From Bacillota bacterium (GTDB taxonomy: Bacteria > Bacillota > Clostridia > Lachnospirales > Lachnospiraceae), in NCBI GenBank assembly GCA_023421505.1, contig JAEZTJ010000068.1, forward strand, positions 65,004-129,003: a DNA stretch of 64,000 bases, given 5' to 3'. Position 1 is the stretch's first letter. The number at the start of each line of letters is the position of its first letter. Positions 8,623 to 16,687 of this stretch are shown piece after piece. A model generated the notes under the pieces. That model saw nothing but the letters and a program-made list of their open reading frames with translations, had not been told where the DNA came from and made no database searches. The position numbers and the translations under genes were made by a program.

Positions 8623-8945
8623 CTAAGAATTGCACATCTTAGATTTCGCCATTGTTAATCCGACAAAAAATGTTACTCCGATGAACATTTCCATCTTTTC
8701 TTTCCCTCGGATGGTATGATTCTTAAAACCATAATCCCGGTCGAGTCTTCCGTTTACTCTCTCTACGCTCGTTCTCTTTTTATATAATCTCTTGAACTTC
8801 TTAGATTGTCTTCCCACCGGAAGAAAATTCTTCTATCCTCATCCAGCTTGATCCGAAATATCCTCTTATCTTTATATTTGGGATGAAAGCCATACCTTGC
8901 GCTATCATTACTTTTGTCATATTCCTTGTACATTATATCTGCCAC
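8623..8945 (-). pseudogene. Decayed transposase fragment (DDE type, C-terminal part)
   Basis: Two overlapping reading frames each match part of one transposase C-terminus. Upstream is NDSARYGFHPKYKDKRIFRI...EDRRIF (8945 to about 8820). Downstream, in another frame, is GRQSKKFKRLYKKRTSVERV followed by NGRLDRDYGF (8817-8623). The switch lies near 8817-8830, consistent with a frameshift. RTSVERVNGRLDRD is a strongly conserved C-terminal motif of this transposase group. The N-terminal half, with its catalytic residues, is absent. It is an inactive remnant of an insertion sequence; I could not identify terminal inverted repeats. Confidence 0.85.
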
Positions 8946-9174
8946 AACTTAAGTACCGATGGCGGCAAATGGTCTCTTTATGAATTAATAGTCACACGCT
9001 ATACGTTAGTAATCTATGTAATAAACCTTCTATATTTTAAGGCACCGTCCTAGGAATAAGGCCATTTCATAAAATCAGGCTAGACTATTTCTAGAATTAG
9101 CATACTTAGACCTAAAAGAAGCTGTCACCTCTGATTTTTAAATTGTTTATATTAAAAATCGTATATGAAAAAGG
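8946..9174. other. Non-coding DNA between the transposase remnant and the SRPBCC operon
   Basis: No open frame of note and no repeat seen. It probably includes eroded insertion-sequence DNA. Confidence 0.4.
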
Positions 9175-9205
9175 TTGACCTGACTATAGCTTTATAGTTT
9201 ATCAT
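9175..9205 (+). promoter_or_regulatory. MerR-type promoter of the SRPBCC/YciI/DUF4256 operon
   Basis: TTGACC (9175-9180) and TATCAT (9200-9205) are separated by 19 bp containing the dyad ACTATA-GCTT-TATAGT. The architecture is the same as that at 1665-1695, but no MerR gene adjoins, so the regulator must be encoded elsewhere. Confidence 0.7.
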
Positions 9206-9246
9206 ACTTCTTATAAATATAATATAAACAATTTTTGGAGGTAGTC

Positions 9247-9741
9247 ATGAAAAACAACAATAAAGCTAAAAGAATAATCAAGACCCATAAAATTAAACTT
9301 AATGCAGATGCTAAGACAGTATTTCTGTTACTTTGTCCTGCTAAAGAAGCAGATTGGATAGAAGGGTGGGATAAGATATGTAATATCATTTATACTGAAT
9401 CAGGTATTGCTGAGGAGGGCTGTGTTTTTGAAACCAATAAGCAACCGGAAGGGAAAGCAATCTGGATCTGTAGTCATTATAATTTTAATAATACAACAAT
9501 TGAATATATTAAGCATGTCGAAAATAAAGCGATAATAAAGTGGAAAATGGAAGTAAAAGAGGATTCCCAAAATGCATCCTCAATACTAGTAAATTATAAT
9601 ATCACAGGCCTTACAGACGAAGGAAATGAATATGCAACGAATTTTATGGAAGTAACCTTCCCTATTTTTATGAAAAGCATAGAAGATGGGATTAATCGTT
9701 ATATAGAAAAAGAGAAAAAAGAGCACCAAACTCTAAATTAA
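9247..9741 (+). CDS. SRPBCC family (START-like) protein
   Basis: A 164-residue protein with the SRPBCC pattern: an opening strand with ADAKTVFLLLCPAKEADWIEG, a middle beta region (FETNKQPEGKAIWICSHY, EYIKHVENKAIIKWKMEV) and a long C-terminal helix (FMEVTFPIFMKSIEDGINRYI). Such folds bind hydrophobic ligands; the actual ligand is unknown. The frame is open from TTG 9235, but GGAGG at 9237-9241 sets ATG 9247 as the start. It is the first gene of a three-gene operon under a MerR-type promoter. Confidence 0.75.
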   Translation: MKNNNKAKRIIKTHKIKLNADAKTVFLLLCPAKEADWIEGWDKICNIIYTESGIAEEGCVFETNKQPEGKAIWICSHYNFNNTTIEYIKHVENKAIIKWKMEVKEDSQNASSILVNYNITGLTDEGNEYATNFMEVTFPIFMKSIEDGINRYIEKEKKEHQTLN

Positions 9742-9746
9742 GTGAG

Positions 9747-10052
9747 ATGAAAAATATGTATTTATTACTTCTAAATTATACTGCTCCTATCGAGCAAATT
9801 GATAAAATTCATGTGGAACATGGTAAATTTTTGGATAAGTATTACTCTTTGAAAAAATTCATCTGCTCAGGAAGACGAATTCCTAGAATAGGCGGGGTTA
9901 TTTTGTGCAATTGCAACAATCTTGAGGAAGTCAGATTAATAATAAATGAAGATCCGTTCATAATAAATGGTGTAGTTGATTATGAGATAATTGAATTCAC
10001 ACCAACGAAATACATGGAAGGATTTGAAGCCTTTGGATGTATCTCTAGATAA
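9747..10052 (+). CDS. YciI-like family protein
   Basis: A 101-residue protein with the YciI ferredoxin-like fold. It begins MYLLLLNYTAPIEQIDKIHVEH, where the His resembles the conserved H of YciI, then SGRRIPRIGGVILCN, then a helix before NEDPFIINGVVDYEIIEFTP, the usual C-terminal YciI pattern. Its reaction is unknown. It starts 5 bases after the SRPBCC gene and lies 16 bases before the DUF4256 gene. Confidence 0.8.
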   Translation: MKNMYLLLLNYTAPIEQIDKIHVEHGKFLDKYYSLKKFICSGRRIPRIGGVILCNCNNLEEVRLIINEDPFIINGVVDYEIIEFTPTKYMEGFEAFGCISR

Positions 10053-10068
10053 TAAAGGAGAAACTATC

Positions 10069-10650
10069 ATGACGCAGAGAAATACAAACAGTAAAAATAG
10101 GGAGTTGTTACCAGAACTACGTGAGGAATTACTAAAAACACTGAAAGCCCGTTTTGAGAAAAATATGAGCCGCCATGAAGGGATTGAATGGGCGAAAGTA
10201 CAGGCTAAGCTTGAAGCTAATCTTGAAAAACTTTGGTCCTTCAATGAGATGGAAATAACCGGAGGAGAACCGGATGTTGTTGGCTATGATAAAAATACAG
10301 AGGAATACCTTATTTATGATTGTTCATCGGAAAGTCCTAAAGGTCGCAGAAGTGTTTGCTATGACCGTGAAGCACTAGAGTCTAGGAAAGAGAACAAGCC
10401 AGCAAACAATGCTATTGATATGGCGAATGACATGGGCATTGAGATTTTAACAGAGGAACAATACCGGGAGCTTCAGAGACTTGGAAATTTTGATACAAAA
10501 ACATCAAGCTGGGTGAAAACACCGGATCATATTAGAAAACTTGGTGGGGCTATCTTTTGTGACAGACGCTACGATACTGTATTTGCGTACCATAATGGAG
10601 CAGAATCCTACTATGCTGCCAGAGGGTTTCGAGGTTCTCTAAAAATTTAA
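10069..10650 (+). CDS. DUF4256 family protein
   Basis: A 193-residue soluble protein I recognise as DUF4256 by SRHEGIEWAKVQAKLEAN, NEMEITGGEPDVVGYD, YDCSSESPKGRRSVCYDREA, NAIDMANDMGIEILTEEQYR and GGAIFCDRRYD. The function is unknown. The frame is open from 9991 inside the previous gene, but AAAGGAG at 10054-10060 supports ATG 10069. It is the last gene of the SRPBCC-YciI-DUF4256 operon. Confidence 0.9.
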   Translation: MTQRNTNSKNRELLPELREELLKTLKARFEKNMSRHEGIEWAKVQAKLEANLEKLWSFNEMEITGGEPDVVGYDKNTEEYLIYDCSSESPKGRRSVCYDREALESRKENKPANNAIDMANDMGIEILTEEQYRELQRLGNFDTKTSSWVKTPDHIRKLGGAIFCDRRYDTVFAYHNGAESYYAARGFRGSLKI

Positions 10651-10679
10651 TTTCAACTAAAATAGTCTGATTTATTAGG

Positions 10680-10716
10680 ATAAGCTTGCATATAAGGGTA
10701 TGTAAGCTTATTTTTA
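10680..10716 (+). terminator. Terminator of the SRPBCC operon
   Basis: ATAAGCTTGCATA (10680-10692) pairs with TATGTAAGCTTAT (one G-T pair), followed by a T-rich tract. Confidence 0.85.
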
Positions 10717-10845
10717 TTTTGGTTAAAAACAGTCTTGCGTAAAATTTTAAATAAAGATATCATCTTACAAGAACGATTAGGCTAAGCTTTTGCATATCAA
10801 AAAGTATCATTTATACTAAAATGAATAAGAACAGGAGTGAATTAT

Positions 10846-11775
10846 ATGCCAGATCAGAAATGTCAGGAAGAGTACATACGAAGAATTCATAAGGTGCAGG
10901 ATTATATTGAAAATCATATAGGCCAATCTCTGTCAATCGAGGAGCTTTCGGATGCAGCCGGGTTTTCTAAATTCCATTTCAGCCGGATATTTCAGGGCAT
11001 GTTACATGAACCGTTAGCTCATTATGTAAACCGGATTAGAATGGAAAAGGCACTATTTTTACTCGCACACCGGGTCGATAAAAACATGACGGATATTGCC
11101 TATGAACTTGGACTTTCGGATTCGGCTGTATTTTCCCGGACATTTAAGAATTACTATGGCGTCAGTCCAAGAGAATATCGAAAGGGATATAGCAAGAATT
11201 GCAAAGATTTATTTTTGCTGTCTGAGTACAATAAAAGCACAGCAAAGAAAGAACGGGTGGTCAATTTGTTTCCTGTTACCGGGAAGATTACCATTGAAAA
11301 TCTTAATGAGAAACAAGTCGCTTATGTAAGACATACAGGTACCTATGAGACATTAGCGATAGAGTATATGGGTCTGATTCAGACGCTATTTGCTCACGCA
11401 AGGAAACAGCACTTTCTTGTGGAGGGTCAGAACTGGGTGCTTGCTATGTATCATGACAATCCCGAATTCGCAGAGGAAAGCCAGTTCCGCACCAGTCTAT
11501 GTCTGACGGTGCCTAATAACATTCTGATTCAAGAAGACGGAATTCTTGGTAGGATGAAATTGGAAGGCGGTCTGTATGCGGTCGGACATTTTCAGATTAA
11601 ACAGGAACAGTACGCTGATGCCTGGAATTACATGTATCAGGAGTGGATCACTGGTAGTGGTTATGTTCCAAGGAATTACTACCCCTTTGAAGTGTATCGC
11701 AACGATTTGTATACCAAGGAGAGTTCTATCCATAAGGTTGATATCTACGTTCCCATTGAGCCCATTCATTTCTAA
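10846..11775 (+). CDS. AraC family regulator with C-terminal GyrI-like domain
   Basis: A 309-residue activator. AraC-type paired helix-turn-helix motifs are at about residues 10-110 (LSIEELSDAAGFSKFHFSRIFQ and MTDIAYELGLSDSAVFSRTFK). A GyrI-like ligand-binding domain follows at about 150-305 (VAYVRHTGTYETLA... DIYVPIEPIHF). The architecture matches Rob- and MarA-like drug-responsive regulators. AGGAG ends at 10836, too close to the GTG at 10837, so ATG 10846 is chosen. The serine hydrolase gene follows at 11849. Confidence 0.9.
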   Translation: MPDQKCQEEYIRRIHKVQDYIENHIGQSLSIEELSDAAGFSKFHFSRIFQGMLHEPLAHYVNRIRMEKALFLLAHRVDKNMTDIAYELGLSDSAVFSRTFKNYYGVSPREYRKGYSKNCKDLFLLSEYNKSTAKKERVVNLFPVTGKITIENLNEKQVAYVRHTGTYETLAIEYMGLIQTLFAHARKQHFLVEGQNWVLAMYHDNPEFAEESQFRTSLCLTVPNNILIQEDGILGRMKLEGGLYAVGHFQIKQEQYADAWNYMYQEWITGSGYVPRNYYPFEVYRNDLYTKESSIHKVDIYVPIEPIHF

Positions 11776-11792
11776 CATGCTGTAAATGAAAA

Positions 11793-11824
11793 ATGCCACT
11801 TAAGCGGCAGATGGAGGTTATTAT
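11793..11824 (+). repeat. Copy A of the GCGGCAGATGGAGGTTA leader element (3' part only)
   Basis: 11793-11831 matches 56232-56270 nearly base for base (ATGCC-CTTAAGCGGCAGATGG-AGGTTATTAT, then ATAGG). It contains GGAGG, a strong ribosome site. Upstream halves present in copies B (38551) and C (56163) are missing here. Confidence 0.75.
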
Positions 11825-11852
11825 GAATAGGATAAGGAAGGGAAGTCTATGA
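11823..11852 (+). CDS. Possible nine-codon upstream ORF coupled to the serine hydrolase gene
   Basis: ATG 11823 follows GGAGG (11813-11817) and reads MNRIRKGSL. Its TGA (11850-11852) overlaps the ATG of the serine hydrolase (11849), giving ATGA coupling. It may be a translational leader or chance. Seen in sequence; function inferred. Confidence 0.4.
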   Translation: MNRIRKGSL

Positions 11853-12832
11853 ATCAAAAAAATAAGATTAGGTTAGAAGAGCTAATAAACAGTAGCTATA
11901 ACAACACTGCAGGAATAATTGTATTAAAAAACGGTAAAACATTATATGAAAACTACTTTAATGAATATAATGCTGCTAACCCCGTTCATGTAGCATCGGT
12001 AACAAAAAGTATTTTTTCTGCACTACTTGGTATTGCCTTAGAGAAAGGACATATCAAAGGTATAGATCAGAAGGTGCTTGATTATTTCCCGGATTACACA
12101 GTTAATAAAGATGAAAAAATGATACAAAATGTCACGATTAAGGACATGCTCACTATGACAGCTCCGTATAAATATAAGGAAGAGCCTTACGAGAATTTTT
12201 TTGCAAGCGAGAACTGGATTAAAGCAGCGCTCGATTTATTAGGAGGGAACGGCAAGATAGGAGAATTTGTGTATTCTGCTTTTATAGGAACACAAATTCT
12301 ATCTGGCATTCTCGTAAAAGCAACAGGGCAATCGGTATTTAATTTTGCAACAGAAAATTTATTCAAACCACTGGAAATTCATGTCGAACACAATGTGGTG
12401 TTACACAGTAAAGAAGAACATATTGCGTTCTTTAATGATAAAAGCAGGAGCGGTTGGGTTGCCGACCCACAGGGGATAAATACAGCTGGCTGGGGCCTGA
12501 CCTTGACTCCTATGGATATGGCAAAAATAGGTCAATTGTACTTGGATTGCGGAATGTGGAGAGGTAAACAGATTGTACCTTCCTGGTGGGTAGAAGAGAG
12601 TACAAAGGAGCATAGCCGCTGCACGAAGTGGGGTAACCTGCCCTATGGTTATTTGTGGTGGATTATCGATGATAAAGAACAGATCTATGCAGCTTTAGGA
12701 GATGGCGGGAATGTAATTTATGTCAATGTGAAGAAAAAAATGGTTGTTTCGATTGCTTCTCAATTTATACCACAAGCAAACGATAGATTAAAACTGATTA
12801 GAGAATTTATTGAACCGATGTTTGAAAATTAA
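11849..12832 (+). CDS. Serine hydrolase, beta-lactamase / penicillin-binding class C fold
   Basis: A 327-residue beta-lactamase-type hydrolase. The catalytic SxxK is S-V-T-K in HVASVTKSIFSALLG (about residues 52-55). The usual Y-x-N position reads VYSAFIGTQILSG, so Asn is replaced by Ala. The third box is GDGGNVIYVN. There is no signal peptide, so it is probably cytoplasmic and more likely an esterase or amidase than a secreted lactamase. It is preceded by the leader element and a tiny coupled ORF. The missing Asn makes activity against beta-lactams doubtful. Confidence 0.85.
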   Translation: MNQKNKIRLEELINSSYNNTAGIIVLKNGKTLYENYFNEYNAANPVHVASVTKSIFSALLGIALEKGHIKGIDQKVLDYFPDYTVNKDEKMIQNVTIKDMLTMTAPYKYKEEPYENFFASENWIKAALDLLGGNGKIGEFVYSAFIGTQILSGILVKATGQSVFNFATENLFKPLEIHVEHNVVLHSKEEHIAFFNDKSRSGWVADPQGINTAGWGLTLTPMDMAKIGQLYLDCGMWRGKQIVPSWWVEESTKEHSRCTKWGNLPYGYLWWIIDDKEQIYAALGDGGNVIYVNVKKKMVVSIASQFIPQANDRLKLIREFIEPMFEN

Positions 12833-12950
12833 CAAAGCAACAGACTTTTCTGGAAGTAGAGGCTTCAAAATACAGAGAGTTGATATGTTTTACGATTGCT
12901 GTTATAGAGCAATTGGCATAATTAGTTCATGACGACTTTATTCTTGGTGA

Positions 12951-12979
12951 TTGACAACTAGTTGAGAATACAATATAAT
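12951..12979 (+). promoter_or_regulatory. Consensus promoter of the MATE riboswitch-gene unit
   Basis: TTGACA (12951-12956), a 17-bp spacer and TATAAT (12974-12979). This perfect consensus promoter places transcription start near 12986, just before the riboswitch aptamer. Confidence 0.9.
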
Positions 12980-12994
12980 GCATTGAGTATGAAT

Positions 12995-13089
12995 AAAACG
13001 AACCGTTCTTTGCCACCGGGTAAAGATTATTAGGTGTTCTGAAACATTCCGTTAGGTCTTCGAAGGAATGTTCTCAGAACACTTTTTTT
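12995..13089 (+). ncRNA. Probable guanidine-IV (mepA-type) riboswitch
   Basis: After AACGAACCG comes hairpin TCTTT(13007-13011)/AAAGA(13022-13026), whose loop holds GCCACCGGG. CACC in the loop (13014-13017) is complementary to GGTG at 13033-13036. That GGTG begins the left arm of a strong terminator, so loop pairing would compete with termination. A loop pseudoknot in front of a MATE (mepA) gene matches my memory of the guanidine-IV class in clostridia, where guanidine turns the transporter on. No covariance model was run. Confidence 0.7.
13033..13089 (+). terminator. Regulated terminator in the MATE leader
   Basis: GTGTTCTGA-ACATTCC (13034-13050) pairs with GGAATGT-TCAGAACAC (13064-13082), followed by TTTTTTT (13083-13089). 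It lies between the promoter and the gene, so it must be conditional. Confidence 0.9.
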
Positions 13090-13111
13090 GATAAGAAAGG
13101 AGAGCTATTGA

Positions 13112-14413
13112 ATGGAAAAATCCTTATTAAGTTGTTTTGCAAAATATGTAAGTCTGAATATTCTTGGTATGATTGGTCTTTCTTGTTATATTCTAGCTGA
13201 TACATATTTTGTATCAAAGGCACTAGGTTCAACTGGGATTACTGCATTAAATCTTTCTATCTCCATTTATAGCGTAATTCATGGAATTGGTCTGATGATT
13301 GGAATCGGAGGAGCCACTAGATTCAGTATATTAAAATCACAGGCAAAAGATAAAAAAGCCGGCATAGTGTTCTCATCAGCTATTAAGATAGGCCTTATAA
13401 TAGGAGTTATTTTTACTGTAATTGGTTTATTCGGAGCAAAGTATTTAGCACTAGCTCTGGGAGCAGATAGAGTAACCTTATCCTTAACGACAACTTATTT
13501 GAGTACCATCCTAACATTTGCACCATTTTTTATCTTAAATAATATTGCGCTTGCTTTTGTTCGAAACGATAACAATCCAAAATTGTCAATGCTTGCTATG
13601 CTAGTTGGAAGCTTTTCAAATGTTATTTTAGACTATGTCTTTATGTTCCCTTTAAAAATGGGGATGTTTGGGGCGGCTATCGCAACAAGTCTTGCACCGA
13701 TAATCAGTATTTGTATAATATTATTTCATTATGTTAATCAGAAAGACGCATTAACTTTCTTGAAAAATAAATTTCGATGGGAGCTTATTCCAGATATATT
13801 TAGCTTAGGGTTATCTGCCTTTATTATTGAAGCTTCGTCGGCAGTGGTTCTGATTACATTTAATTTGGTTATTTTAAAAATTGAGGGAAACTTAGGGGTA
13901 GCAGCTTATGGAATAGTTGCCAATTTGGCTCTTGTAGGAATAGCTATATTTACAGGGTTAGCTCAGGGAATACAGCCCCTTACTAGTAAGTATTACGGAT
14001 TGAGAAAATATGATTTGGTAAGAAGAATACGTAAATATGCTTTTGTAACATCTATTTTAATTGCACTCATAATATATATGTGTATTCTTTTCTATTCTGA
14101 CGGCATTATTCGCTTATTTAACAGTGAGAATAATATTATTATTGCCCAAATTGCAGAAGTTGGTTTAAAAATATACTTTGTCGGAATTTTCTTTGTCGGG
14201 GTTAATATAGTAACTGCCATGTTTTTTAGTACAACAGAAAATGCGAGAGCTGCTTTTGTTGTTACAATTACAAGAGGGCTTGTGATTATTGTTCCCCTGG
14301 TAATTGTATTTAGTAAAATCTTAAATATGACAGGAGTATGGCTAGCATTTGTATTTACTGAACTTATAGTAACAATGCTTGCAATCTATTTGACCAAGGC
14401 AAGAAGAGAATGA
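13112..14413 (+). CDS. MATE family efflux transporter (MepA-like)
   Basis: A 433-residue membrane protein with about 12 helices in two MATE halves. The N-terminus has LADTYFVSKALGSTGITALN, typical of MATE helix 1-2. The second half begins near AFIIEASSAVVLITFN and contains AYGIVANLALVGIAIFTGLAQG, the DinF/MepA family pattern. It uses the H+ or Na+ gradient to export cations. The upstream riboswitch suggests that guanidinium, or a compound that accompanies it, is a physiological substrate. AAAGGAGAG precedes ATG 13112. Confidence 0.95.
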   Translation: MEKSLLSCFAKYVSLNILGMIGLSCYILADTYFVSKALGSTGITALNLSISIYSVIHGIGLMIGIGGATRFSILKSQAKDKKAGIVFSSAIKIGLIIGVIFTVIGLFGAKYLALALGADRVTLSLTTTYLSTILTFAPFFILNNIALAFVRNDNNPKLSMLAMLVGSFSNVILDYVFMFPLKMGMFGAAIATSLAPIISICIILFHYVNQKDALTFLKNKFRWELIPDIFSLGLSAFIIEASSAVVLITFNLVILKIEGNLGVAAYGIVANLALVGIAIFTGLAQGIQPLTSKYYGLRKYDLVRRIRKYAFVTSILIALIIYMCILFYSDGIIRLFNSENNIIIAQIAEVGLKIYFVGIFFVGVNIVTAMFFSTTENARAAFVVTITRGLVIIVPLVIVFSKILNMTGVWLAFVFTELIVTMLAIYLTKARRE

Positions 14414-14516
14414 CCATTATAACTTTTGTATAATTATCCTATAGCAGCGTTCTATTATGTGAAAATAATAATAATATATACTTATGATAGGTAATCTATA
14501 AGAGGGAAGTGATAGG

Positions 14517-14966
14517 TTGGAAAGACTTAATCCAGATCAGCTTTATGTTGAATTCAGAAATGGAGTTACAGCGACTGAGCCGATAAAAGGACGTAAGTAT
14601 ACATTAACCCATTCAGATATCACAGCAGATCTTTTTCTAACAATAGGATTGCAGTTTGCATATGACAAGGTCGATGATACAATGAGAGATGAGGTGCTTG
14701 CAGAGTGGAGAACCAATAATGAAGCTTTATATCTATATGGATATGTTTATGTGGATGGTCAGACTGGTCGTGCGGTATCTGCTATGCGTAATACTATTTT
14801 TATGCGTGAACTTCCATTAGCTCTAGAAGCCATTAGATATGGAGATAATAGATTATTTGCTACTTATCCTGATTTAGACAATGTACCAATATGGATATAT
14901 TTTGACTCAAAATACCCAGAGTATAACCGGTATGAGAACTTTGGTACTCCAAATGATTATAGGTAA
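14517..14966 (+). CDS. STAY-GREEN (SGR) family protein, bacterial homologue
   Basis: A 149-residue protein matching the STAY-GREEN domain along its length: ERLNPDQLYVEFRNGV, KYTLTHSDITADLFLTIG, MRDEVLAEW, YVDGQTGRAVSAMRNTIF, RELPLALEAIRYGD, PIWIYFDSKYPEYNR and a closing YENFGTPNDYR. In plants SGR removes Mg from chlorophyll. Bacterial homologues occur in organisms without chlorophyll, and some are reported to dechelate chlorophyll derivatives in vitro. The natural substrate here is unknown. The start is TTG 14517, with GGGAAGTG upstream. No tetrapyrrole genes adjoin. Confidence 0.9.
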   Translation: MERLNPDQLYVEFRNGVTATEPIKGRKYTLTHSDITADLFLTIGLQFAYDKVDDTMRDEVLAEWRTNNEALYLYGYVYVDGQTGRAVSAMRNTIFMRELPLALEAIRYGDNRLFATYPDLDNVPIWIYFDSKYPEYNRYENFGTPNDYR

Positions 14967-15143
14967 GTGCAAGATGATTATAATATCAAATGTTTCTCAA
15001 AAATTTTGCATGTCCAAAGCTGACATACAGAAAAATCAAATGCGAAGCTCATAATTAATCTTTGATGCTTCATATGGTATCTATTTTATGTTATAATGTA
15101 AAAATACATTATAAAAAATACACTATATAAGAAGAGGATTTTC

Positions 15144-15509
15144 ATGAAAGTAAATACAATCAAAGAGAACGACAAAGGAATTGCCATTGTTCAGAGTAGC
15201 GAGATATTAATATCAGATGTTCAATCAGCTTTGGACTTTATGATGACAGTGCAATATGAGACTGGTTATAATAGAATAATTATGAATAAAGCTGCTATCT
15301 GTGAGGATTTTTTTCATTTAAGCACAAAGCTTGCAGGAGAAATATTACAAAAATTTGTCACCTATGATGTGAGGATTGCCATTATCGGAGATTTCTCTAT
15401 CTATACTAGTCAGAGCTTGAAGGATTTTATTTATGAATGCAACAAAGGAAAAGACATATTTTTTCTACCCGATCAGAATCAGGCAATAGAAAAGCTGAGT
15501 GTGAATTAA
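15144..15509 (+). CDS. DUF4180 family protein
   Basis: A 121-residue soluble protein of the DUF4180 type. Recognisable parts are the ISDVQSALDFMMTV segment, IIMNKAAICEDFFHLSTKLAGEILQKF, VRIAIIGDFSIYTSQSLKDFIYECNKGKD and FFLPDQNQAIEKL at the C-terminus. The pattern (alternating strands and helices, acidic segments) resembles STAS-like folds, but the function is unknown. It is preceded by TTCATA-17-TATAAT (15069-15097). The WYL regulator gene follows after 57 bases. Confidence 0.85.
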   Translation: MKVNTIKENDKGIAIVQSSEILISDVQSALDFMMTVQYETGYNRIIMNKAAICEDFFHLSTKLAGEILQKFVTYDVRIAIIGDFSIYTSQSLKDFIYECNKGKDIFFLPDQNQAIEKLSVN

Positions 15510-15566
15510 TTGTTGTTTTGCAGTAGAGATCACGGGAAGAAAGGTAGGAACTGAGGGCATACTTAT

Positions 15567-16529
15567 ATGGCAAAAAATGATAATATGCTGGCGATCTTAT
15601 GGTTGCTTAGTTCGGGAAGAAAAATAACTGCAAAGCAGATATCTGAAAAATTGGAGCTTAATATTCGAACCGTTTACCGATATATAGATTCTCTATGCGC
15701 CAGTGGCGTACCAATTATATCTGAAGCAGGACAAAATGGTGGATATAGCTTATTAAATAATTTTATCCAGTCACCTTTGATTTTTGATATGGAAGAACAA
15801 AAAGCGCTTCTTCATGCTGCGGTATTTGCGAATGAGGCAGGATATCCATTTAGTCAGGCTTTAAACAAAGCAACTAATAAACTAAAATTGTATTCGAATC
15901 AAGAGCAGGAAAGTTTTTTAGATTGCCATTTGATTGGTTTTGAAGTGATTAATAGAGGGATTGCTCCTACTGCGATGGAGGTATTACAAGAGTTAGAGCA
16001 GGCTGTAGCCAAAGAATATTCAGTTGAAATAAATTATCGTTCAAAGGAGGAGGAGCAAGCCAGGATCAGAGTAATTGACCCATATGGAGTTATAAATTGG
16101 AACAATAAATGGTATACAATTGGACTCTGCCATTTACGAAATGCAATTCGTAGTTTTCGGGTTGAGCGGATAATTCAGATAAAGCAAACGAATAGGATGT
16201 TTAAGCGTCCAGAAGCCTTCTCTGCCAGAAGCTATTTTTTACAAAATCTTTTACCCAATCTTACCAATAAAAATAACATGATTTCATTGATTATCAAGGG
16301 AAGAGAAGAGGCATTGGATGATTTATGTATACATTGGTATTTAGGACATTATCTAAAGGAGAGAACTTTTAATCAGGCAGTTTTTTTAGTAGATGAAATA
16401 GCATTGCATGTATATATACCATATTTTCTTTTTTCTTACGGAAAGGCTATTCAAGTAATAGAGCCACAAAGCTTGAAGCACAAGCTGGTATCTGTTGCCA
16501 AGGAATTAATTGAATATTATCAAATATGA
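15567..16529 (+). CDS. YafY-type regulator (HTH plus WYL domain)
   Basis: A 320-residue transcription factor. The N-terminal HTH_11 spans residues 5-60 (ITAKQISEKLELNIRTVYRYIDSLCASGVPI, then GGYSLL). A WYL ligand-binding domain follows at about 150-225 (VEINYRSKEEE... WYTIGLCHLRNAIRSFRVER). The C-terminus contains the WCX extension. WYL proteins sense nucleotides or other small ligands. The DUF4180 gene lies upstream and the PfpI-like gene downstream, and either could be a target. A terminator follows. Confidence 0.9.
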   Translation: MAKNDNMLAILWLLSSGRKITAKQISEKLELNIRTVYRYIDSLCASGVPIISEAGQNGGYSLLNNFIQSPLIFDMEEQKALLHAAVFANEAGYPFSQALNKATNKLKLYSNQEQESFLDCHLIGFEVINRGIAPTAMEVLQELEQAVAKEYSVEINYRSKEEEQARIRVIDPYGVINWNNKWYTIGLCHLRNAIRSFRVERIIQIKQTNRMFKRPEAFSARSYFLQNLLPNLTNKNNMISLIIKGREEALDDLCIHWYLGHYLKERTFNQAVFLVDEIALHVYIPYFLFSYGKAIQVIEPQSLKHKLVSVAKELIEYYQI

Positions 16530-16530
16530 T

Positions 16531-16561
16531 AGCTTCACTGACAGCAGTTGTCAGTGAAGCT
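16531..16561 (+). terminator. Hairpin after the WYL regulator gene
   Basis: AGCTTCACTGACA (16531-16543) pairs perfectly with TGTCAGTGAAGCT (16549-16561). The following DNA is AT-rich rather than a pure T-run. Confidence 0.7.
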
Positions 16562-16595
16562 GAATTATTATTAAGATAAATATTAATCCTTGAGA

Positions 16596-16633
16596 TGCGC
16601 ATTGTCTCGCAAGCGAGCCAATTAAGCTGCGCA
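16596..16633 (+). other. Structured element upstream of the PfpI-like gene
   Basis: TGCGCA (16596-16601) and TGCGCA (16628-16633) can pair. They enclose a small hairpin CTCGC-AA-GCGAG (16606-16617). Unknown: a possible leader RNA or protein site. Confidence 0.35.
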
Positions 16634-16687
16634 GGAATAGGAAAAAATATGATTAATATATATTTAATAACGTAGGAGGAAATTAAA

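Noticed and set aside
8623..8945. Two separate small genes
   Set aside because: Together they are one transposase C-terminus with a frameshift.
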